Positions 6,095 through 9,960 of a DNA stretch of 9,960 nt are shown piece by piece; position 1 is the stretch's first letter; each line of letters begins with the position of its first letter. A program made the translations under genes and the position numbers. The notes beneath the pieces are model-generated. The model saw nothing but the letters and a program-made list of their open reading frames with translations, was not told the origin of the DNA and made no database searches. This DNA is from Dwaynesavagella gallinarum (GTDB taxonomy: Bacteria > Bacillota > Clostridia > Clostridiales > Clostridiaceae): positions 1-9,960 of the forward strand of contig DWVN01000069.1 of the NCBI GenBank assembly GCA_019120235.1. The letters run 5' to 3'.

Positions 6095-7171
6095 ATGAGT
6101 TTAGGTTTTTCTGTTTATTTTGGATTAGACAATAGTATGGAAGAAAACATTAAACTTTTGATTGATGCTAAAAAAATGGGATTTAGTAGGATTTTTACTT
6201 CATTACATGTTCCAGAGGCAGATTATAAAATTTTAAGAGATGAGGTTAAAGAATTTTTTAGGATAGCAAAAGATTATCAAATGGATATTATCAGTGATGT
6301 ATCTCCAAATACATTTAAATTTTTGAATATTGAAAATATGAATTTGAAAGAATTAAAAAATTTAGGTGTTAAAACATTAAGGATAGATTTTGGGTATTCA
6401 GAAGAAGAAATAGTAAAGATGAGTAAAAATACTTATGGTATTAAGTTGCAACTTAACGCTTCTACAGTTACTGAAGAATTTTTAATAAAATTAGATAGAA
6501 TGGGCATGAATTATGATAATGTAGATGCTCTTCATAATTTTTATCCAAGAGAAGGTACAGGTATTTCTGAAGAATGTATGGTTGAAAAAAATTTTATATT
6601 AAGCAATAGGGGAATTGAAGTTGGTGCATTTATTGAGTCAAATAATAGGAAAAGAAGTCCTTTAAAAAATGGATTACCTACATTAGAAGAACATAGAGGA
6701 AAAGAAGTTAGAAATTGTGCGAATCATTTATTTGCTCTAGGAAATACATCGGTATTTATTGGAGATTCTTTACCAAGTTATGAAGAATTAAAAAATCTAT
6801 CACAATTGAGACAGGATGCAATAGAATTAAGAATTAAATTGAAGGTACATGATAAAATTATTGAGGAACTATTGAAACAAGTTTACAATTCTAGAATTGA
6901 TGAGGCAAGAGATGTGATTAGAGCAGCTGAGAGTAGATTGATTTTGGATAAAAATAAAGTTAAACCATTAAATACGGTTGATAAAAATATTGGTGATATT
7001 GTCATTGATAATGTTGATTATGGTAGATATATGGGTGAACTACAAATAATTAAAGTTAATCAAAAAGCTGATATTAGAACTAATGTTGTTGCTTCGATTT
7101 TACAAGAGGATATTCATTTGTTAAAATATATTAAAGGTGGTAAAAAATTTTATTTTAGTATAGTTAATTAA
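6095..7171 (+). CDS. mupG: 6-phospho-N-acetylmuramidase MupG (DUF871, GH170)
   Basis: Proteins of the DUF871 family were long called 'outer surface protein', but S. aureus MupG is a cytosolic glycosidase. It splits MurNAc-6-phosphate-GlcNAc, the PTS import product, into MurNAc-6-phosphate and GlcNAc. The 358-aa sequence has the full two-domain length: an N-terminal TIM barrel (about 1-235) and a C-terminal cyclophilin-like beta domain (about 245-358). Conserved stretches typical of the family are the N-terminal GFSVYFG, HNFYPREGTGIS (147-158), GLPTLEEHRG (193-202) and GDSLPS (223-228). There is no signal peptide, as expected for a cytosolic enzyme. GGAGG (6084-6088) lies 6 bp before the ATG, and the murP stop is 26 bp upstream. 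Its place next to murQ, murP and murR matches the S. aureus cluster, in a different order, and strongly supports the function. Confidence 0.92.
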   Translation: MSLGFSVYFGLDNSMEENIKLLIDAKKMGFSRIFTSLHVPEADYKILRDEVKEFFRIAKDYQMDIISDVSPNTFKFLNIENMNLKELKNLGVKTLRIDFGYSEEEIVKMSKNTYGIKLQLNASTVTEEFLIKLDRMGMNYDNVDALHNFYPREGTGISEECMVEKNFILSNRGIEVGAFIESNNRKRSPLKNGLPTLEEHRGKEVRNCANHLFALGNTSVFIGDSLPSYEELKNLSQLRQDAIELRIKLKVHDKIIEELLKQVYNSRIDEARDVIRAAESRLILDKNKVKPLNTVDKNIGDIVIDNVDYGRYMGELQIIKVNQKADIRTNVVASILQEDIHLLKYIKGGKKFYFSIVN

Positions 7172-7187
7172 TAACAGGAGTTTATGG

Positions 7188-8030
7188 ATGAATCTATTTC
7201 AATATGTGGAGCAAAATTATAGTAAGTTTACAAAAAGAGAAAAGCTTATTGCTGATTATTTGTTGTTGAAGGAAAGAAGAATACTTAATATGTCAGCTAA
7301 AGAAATTTCTGAAATAACAGGAACATCAGCGCCTACTGTTGTGAGGTTTTCAAAGAAATTGGGTTTTAATAGTTTGAATGAAATGAAATTGAGTTTGTCA
7401 ATTAGTTTTGAAAATAACAAAAGTGATAAGAAGTTTGAGTATTTAGATGAAGATTTGAGTGTGAGAAATATAATTAATGGAATAAGACAAACTTTTAAAA
7501 ATATAGTCGATGTTACATCAGATTTAATTAAAGAAGATGAATTAGAAAAAGCTATAGAAATTTTGATTAATGCAAAGTGCATTTATATTTTTGGTGTTGG
7601 TGTTTCGGGGCTTGTAGGACTAGATTTTTATTATAAATTAAGTAGAATAGGAAAAAGATGTGTTTATCATAATGATGCACATCTTCAAGTTACTTCATCT
7701 GTACTTATTGAAAAAGATGATGTCGCACTTGTGATTTCTTACTCAGGGGAAACGAGAGAAGTTATTTTGTGTGCGGAAAATATCAAGAAGAATAATGTTA
7801 AATTAATTTCTATAACAAAGGCTAGTATAGATAACAAACTTTCAAATATTTCAGATATTACTCTGAATGTTCCGTATGTTGAAAAATCCTTGAGAGAAGG
7901 AGCAATAAGTTCAAGAATATCACAATTAGCAATTATTGATATGTTGTTTATTGGGATGGCAAAAAATAATTTAAAAGATATTGAAGATAAACTTGTTATA
8001 ACTAGAAATGCTGTTAGTGAATTGAAATAA
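7188..8030 (+). CDS. murR: RpiR-family regulator, probable MurR
   Basis: This is a DNA-binding regulator with a C-terminal sugar-phosphate sensor. The 280-aa protein starts with an RpiR-type helix-turn-helix domain (1-75; MSAKEISEITGTSAPTVVRF at 35-54 covers the recognition region). It ends with a SIS domain (about 115-265) containing IFGVGVSG (134-141) and SYSGET (184-189), the phosphosugar-binding loops. As the last gene of the murQ-murP-mupG operon it most likely controls that operon in response to MurNAc-6-phosphate, as known for E. coli MurR. Whether it represses or activates cannot be told from sequence. ATG 7188 is 7 bp from AGGAG (7176-7180); the in-frame alternatives are worse (the ATG at 7184 is in another frame). 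It begins 16 bp after mupG. Confidence 0.9.
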   Translation: MNLFQYVEQNYSKFTKREKLIADYLLLKERRILNMSAKEISEITGTSAPTVVRFSKKLGFNSLNEMKLSLSISFENNKSDKKFEYLDEDLSVRNIINGIRQTFKNIVDVTSDLIKEDELEKAIEILINAKCIYIFGVGVSGLVGLDFYYKLSRIGKRCVYHNDAHLQVTSSVLIEKDDVALVISYSGETREVILCAENIKKNNVKLISITKASIDNKLSNISDITLNVPYVEKSLREGAISSRISQLAIIDMLFIGMAKNNLKDIEDKLVITRNAVSELK

Positions 8031-8048
8031 TATTAATTTGAAATAATA
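8022..8048 (+). repeat. Tandem TTGAAATAATA direct repeat at the murR stop
   Basis: TTGAAATAATA occurs at 8022-8032 and again at 8038-8048, a 16-bp period. The first copy covers the last codons and stop of murR. The core TGAAATAA is the same octamer found as inverted half-sites in front of murQ. The repeat is exact over 11 bp, but its A/T-rich content makes chance or slippage plausible. Confidence 0.4.
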
Positions 8049-8120
8049 AAATTTATTTGATAATATTTCTTGTGGAATGTTCGTTGAAATTGGAGGAAAT
8101 ATTAAAATGAATTTTAAGAT

Positions 8121-8153
8121 AACCTGCGAATTTTTTTGCAGGTTTTGTTTTTT
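8121..8153 (+). terminator. Intrinsic terminator of the murQ operon
   Basis: AACCTGC (8121-8127) pairs perfectly with GCAGGTT (8138-8144) around a 10-nt T-rich loop, followed by TTTTGTTTTTT. It lies 90 bp beyond the murR stop, with no other terminator in between, so it probably ends the murQ-murP-mupG-murR transcript. Confidence 0.85.
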
Positions 8154-8283
8154 GAAAAAATTTATTGTATGTAGTTTTATTTAAAAAGTATTATTTTTTG
8201 TTTTTAGTAAAAAGTATTTAATATTAATAGTTTGAATTAGTGTATTTATTTTCATTGAAATGTATTTTATTATTTTTGATGGT

Positions 8284-8289
8284 TATAAT
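8284..8289 (+). promoter_or_regulatory. Candidate -10 element of the FNT gene
   Basis: A perfect TATAAT lies 38 bp before the TTG start. No good -35 exists at 16-18 bp: TTGAAA at 8255-8260 is 23 bp away. TG at 8280-8281 is one base out of register for an extended -10. It is the only promoter-like element after the upstream terminator. Confidence 0.35.
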
Positions 8290-8327
8290 CTTAATTAAAT
8301 TTTATAAATCATAAGGAGTGTTAAAAT

Positions 8328-8909
8328 TTGAAAATTAAAAAGGCAATTTTAGCGGGTATTGTTGTTTCGATTGTTGGATATAATTATCTTTTGAATTACG
8401 ATGTACTTTCTAAAATAGTGTTTTCTGTTGCATTAATAATAATTTTAACCATGAATTTAAATTTGTTTACTAGTAAAGTTGCAACTATTCTTTGTTCTGA
8501 ATTAGATACAGGTTCAAAGATAAAAGATATATCAGTTATATTTTTAGGGAATGCTATAGCTTGTCTATTTTTTGGGTTTTTATTTTCTTTTCTAGGAGAA
8601 ACCCATGCGGAAGAAATTTGGGAAGCAAAAATGCAGACAAATTTGTTTATTGCTTTGTATAAGGCTATTGTAGTTGGATTTCTTATGCAAATAGCAGCTA
8701 CATGTAGGCATGATTTAGTTACTGTTGGAGTTGTATTGCTTTTTATAGGAACTGGTGGAGAACATAGTATAGCAAATATTGTGTATATGAGTGTTGCAAG
8801 AGCGTTTAGTTTTAAAGCTGTATTCTATATACTTATTTGTGCAATTGGAAATGCAATAGGTGGTTTAATTATATATTTGTTAAATCGAGAAAAAAATTTG
8901 GTAAGTTAA
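8328..8909 (+). CDS. Compact formate/nitrite-transporter (FNT) family channel
   Basis: FNT proteins are pentameric membrane channels for formate, nitrite, hydrosulfide or similar small anions. The 193-aa product shows family landmarks in order: first helix KAILAGIVVSIVG (5-17); NLFTS (45-49), matching the FocA ELFTS loop whose Thr lines the pore; FLGNAIA in helix 3; a KA...C-RHDLV helix 4 region (112-131); the hallmark GGEHSIANIVY (143-153) with the central pore His146; and GNAIGG (174-179) in helix 6. It is short for the family, usually about 250-280 aa. The N-terminus, the helix 1-2 connection and the C-terminus are trimmed, but all six helices seem present. The start is TTG 8328 with AAGGAG (8313-8318) 9 bp upstream. 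It is a single-gene unit with its own terminator. Family assignment good; substrate unknown, so no symbol is given. Confidence 0.83.
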   Translation: MKIKKAILAGIVVSIVGYNYLLNYDVLSKIVFSVALIIILTMNLNLFTSKVATILCSELDTGSKIKDISVIFLGNAIACLFFGFLFSFLGETHAEEIWEAKMQTNLFIALYKAIVVGFLMQIAATCRHDLVTVGVVLLFIGTGGEHSIANIVYMSVARAFSFKAVFYILICAIGNAIGGLIIYLLNREKNLVS

Positions 8910-8912
8910 GAG

Positions 8913-8937
8913 GGGTACAAGTTTGTACCCTTTTTTT
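8913..8937 (+). terminator. Intrinsic terminator after the FNT gene
   Basis: GGGTACA (8913-8919) pairs with TGTACCC (8924-8930) around a 4-nt loop, followed by seven T. The stem starts 3 bp after the stop codon. It is a strong, textbook-shaped terminator. Confidence 0.92.
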
Positions 8938-9013
8938 AAAATTTTGTGAGGGAAATATTATTTATTTTGAATACATTATCTAAAATTTTAATTGAAAATT
9001 TGGAGAAAAAGAG

Positions 9014-9394
9014 ATGAAAATACGAAATGAGTATACATGGCCTTTAGAGTTAGTACATGATATTATTAAAGGGAAGTGGAAAACTATTATTATTTTTCAA
9101 CTCTGAGATGGTAAATGTTCTTTTACTAATCTTAAACGTGGTATAGTTGGAATTAGTCAAAAAATGTTACTTGAACAATTACGTGAGCTAAAATATTTTA
9201 AATTAATTGATAAAAAAGTATATAAGGGTTTTCCTTTAAAAGTTGAGTATTTTTTAACAAAACGTGGAAGGAAAATGCTTTCTGCGATTATGATTATGCA
9301 AGAGTTAGGAATTGAATATATGGTAGAATATGGAATGACAGAATTTCTCGATAAAAAAGGGATTTCTTATCAAGACATTCATACAAAAAAGTAA
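9014..9394 (+). pseudogene. HxlR-family winged-helix regulator interrupted by an in-frame TGA
   Basis: HxlR proteins are small winged-helix DNA-binding regulators, often of redox or detoxification genes. From ATG 9014 (GGAG at 9002-9005, 8 bp upstream) the frame reads MKIRNEYTWPLELVHDIIKG and continues to FQL, then meets TGA at 9104-9106. It resumes with DGKCSFTNL and the recognition-helix region GISQKMLLEQLRELK, then FPLKVEYFLTKRGRKML, to TAA at 9392-9394. The whole 126-codon frame matches the usual HxlR length and order, so only one codon is wrong. Family members commonly have Arg here (QLR-GK), and one base change from CGA or AGA gives TGA. A 76-codon remainder could restart at ATG 9164, but it lacks the first helices and has no good ribosome-binding site. 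TGG encodes Trp throughout the window, so code reassignment is unlikely. It could be a recent nonsense mutation or a sequencing error. The hydrolase downstream is a typical partner. Confidence 0.82.
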
Positions 9395-9416
9395 GTAATT
9401 TACTTTTGATTTTTTT
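9387..9416 (+). terminator. Weak terminator-like hairpin after the HxlR pseudogene
   Basis: AAAAGTAA (9387-9394) pairs with TTACTTTT (9400-9407) over 8 bp, with a 5-nt loop, followed within 3 bases by a run of seven T. The left arm includes the stop codon. Only one G-C pair supports the stem, so termination is probably partial. Confidence 0.4.
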
Positions 9417-9428
9417 AGTATATTATTT

Positions 9429-9443
9429 TTGTAAACGATAATA
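9429..9443. promoter_or_regulatory. cre-like sequence upstream of the cysteine hydrolase gene
   Basis: TTGTAAACGATAATA fits the cre consensus WTGNAANCGNWNNCW except that the C near the right end is T. It overlaps GATAAT (9437-9442), a possible -10 element, 24 bp before the hydrolase ATG, a position suited to repression by CcpA. One mismatch and A/T-rich surroundings keep this tentative. Confidence 0.4.
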
Positions 9444-9466
9444 TATGTAAGAAAGGATTTATAGAT

Positions 9467-9960
9467 ATGAATAAGGCGTTATTAATTGTAGATGTTCAAA
9501 ATGATTATTTTCCTGGTGGATGTTTTGAGTTATATAATTCAGTACAAGCTTTAGAAAATGTAAAAAAACTTTTAAAATATTTTAGAGAAAATAATTTATT
9601 AATTTATTTTGTGCAACATTTTTCTGTGAATGATATTCCGTTTTTTATTCCTAATACAAATGGTGTTGAAATACATCCTGAAATTAAGCCTCTTGATTCT
9701 GAAAAAATTATTAAAAAAAATACTCCGAATAGTTTTCATAATACTACATTGAAGAAAGAATTGGATTTAAACAATGTAACAGACTTAGTAATATGTGGTA
9801 TGATGACGCATATTTGTGTTGATGCAACTGTTAAGTCAGCAAAAGATTTTGGATATAATGTTACTCTTGTTTCAGACGCTTGCACAACTAGAGATATAGA
9901 GTGGAATGGAGAACGAATACCTGCTAATGTAGTTCAAAATGTGTATATGAGTTCACTTGA
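9467..9960 (+). CDS. Isochorismatase-family cysteine hydrolase (3' end outside window)
   Basis: This is a soluble alpha/beta hydrolase of the isochorismatase-like superfamily, which includes nicotinamidases and other amide or ester hydrolases. The 164 complete codons in the window show the catalytic triad: Asp9 in LLIVDVQNDYFPGG, a Lys at 83 or 84 in IKKNTPNSF, and the nucleophile Cys117 in ICGMMTHICVDAT, with the usual cis-peptide MMT before it. The following VSDACTTRDIEWNG segment is also typical. Only the last few residues should be missing. AGAAAGGA (9450-9457) gives 9-bp spacing to ATG. HxlR regulators are often found beside this hydrolase subgroup, and the broken HxlR gene lies 72 bp upstream. 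The substrate cannot be read from sequence; the residues around DVQNDYFPGG resemble nicotinamidases, but the metal-binding Asp-x-His-x-His pattern is not evident, so I do not call it pncA. Confidence 0.9.
   Translation, partial: MNKALLIVDVQNDYFPGGCFELYNSVQALENVKKLLKYFRENNLLIYFVQHFSVNDIPFFIPNTNGVEIHPEIKPLDSEKIIKKNTPNSFHNTTLKKELDLNNVTDLVICGMMTHICVDATVKSAKDFGYNVTLVSDACTTRDIEWNGERIPANVVQNVYMSSL

Larger units (their letters stand above)
8031..8327 (+). other. Intergenic region between murR and the FNT channel gene
   Basis: This stretch of about 300 bp has no convincing full-length gene. From left to right it holds the second copy of a TTGAAATAATA repeat and then a ribosome-binding site GGAGGA (8092-8097). 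That site lies 9 bp before ATG 8107, which opens a 25-codon ORF (8107-8184) with four cysteines and many Phe codons. A terminator hairpin (8121-8153) lies inside that ORF. A purely A/T-rich segment follows to about 8280, then a perfect TATAAT at 8284-8289. I regard the 25-codon ORF as doubtful, because most of its middle is the terminator stem and T tract. Confidence 0.5.

Noticed and set aside
7256..7582. Reverse-strand ORF of 108 codons
   Set aside because: It lies fully inside murR on the opposite strand; the composition (L/S/I/F-rich) is what the reverse of an A/T-rich gene gives.
9104..9106. TGA as selenocysteine or reassigned Trp codon
   Set aside because: HxlR proteins have no selenocysteine role and commonly carry Arg here. 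Trp is written TGG throughout the window. No obvious selenocysteine insertion hairpin was seen.
9164..9394. 76-codon ORF as an independent intact gene
   Set aside because: It is the in-frame C-terminal remainder of the interrupted HxlR gene and lacks the first DNA-binding helices and a good ribosome-binding site.

Overview
This window looks like the chromosome of a very AT-rich, endospore-forming member of the Firmicutes, most likely of the Clostridia. The base composition is strongly A/T, with A/T-ending codons throughout. Ribosome-binding sites are strong GGAGG types and most transcription units end in stem-loop/T-tract terminators. A SpoVM sporulation peptide sits in the classic prkC-rsgA-thiN-spoVM neighbourhood. 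The extreme A/T bias and small intergenic regions would suit a host-adapted clostridial relative such as a segmented filamentous bacterium or a low-GC Clostridium. That placement is inference, not something the sequence proves.

Region 1 (1-2950) is a housekeeping and sporulation block: the C-terminal part of a PASTA-domain Ser/Thr kinase (prkC), the ribosome-assembly GTPase rsgA, thiamine pyrophosphokinase thiN, and a 21-residue spoVM. In Bacillus subtilis, rpe lies between rsgA and thiN. Here only 2 bases separate those genes, so rpe is absent from this locus. A terminator-like hairpin lies between prkC and rsgA.

Region 2 (2950-3600) holds a small secreted acidic protein of unknown function (138 aa). 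It is preceded by a 9-codon ORF with its own ribosome-binding site, which ends one base before the start of the secreted protein gene. A good terminator follows.

Region 3 (3600-8155) is a four-gene operon, murQ-murP-mupG-murR, for uptake and breakdown of cell-wall-derived MurNAc sugars. It has the same gene content as the Staphylococcus aureus mupG-murQ-murP-murR cluster. MurP (PTS EIIBC) imports and phosphorylates the sugar. MupG splits 6-phospho-MurNAc-GlcNAc, MurQ turns MurNAc-6-phosphate into GlcNAc-6-phosphate and lactate, and the RpiR-type regulator MurR probably senses the phosphorylated sugar. An extended -10 promoter and a full-consensus cre site directly upstream indicate carbon catabolite control by CcpA. 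A terminator lies about 90 bp past murR.

Region 4 (8155-9960) contains an unusually short formate/nitrite-transporter (FNT) family channel with its own terminator. It is followed by an HxlR-family regulator interrupted by one in-frame TGA, and by the start of an isochorismatase-like cysteine hydrolase that runs off the window. A near-consensus cre-like sequence precedes the hydrolase.

No rRNA, tRNA, insertion sequence, CRISPR array or phage gene was recognised. No clearly new multi-gene system is visible. The most unusual items are the short SpoVM, the mini-ORF-coupled secreted protein, the compact FNT channel and the nonsense-interrupted HxlR gene.
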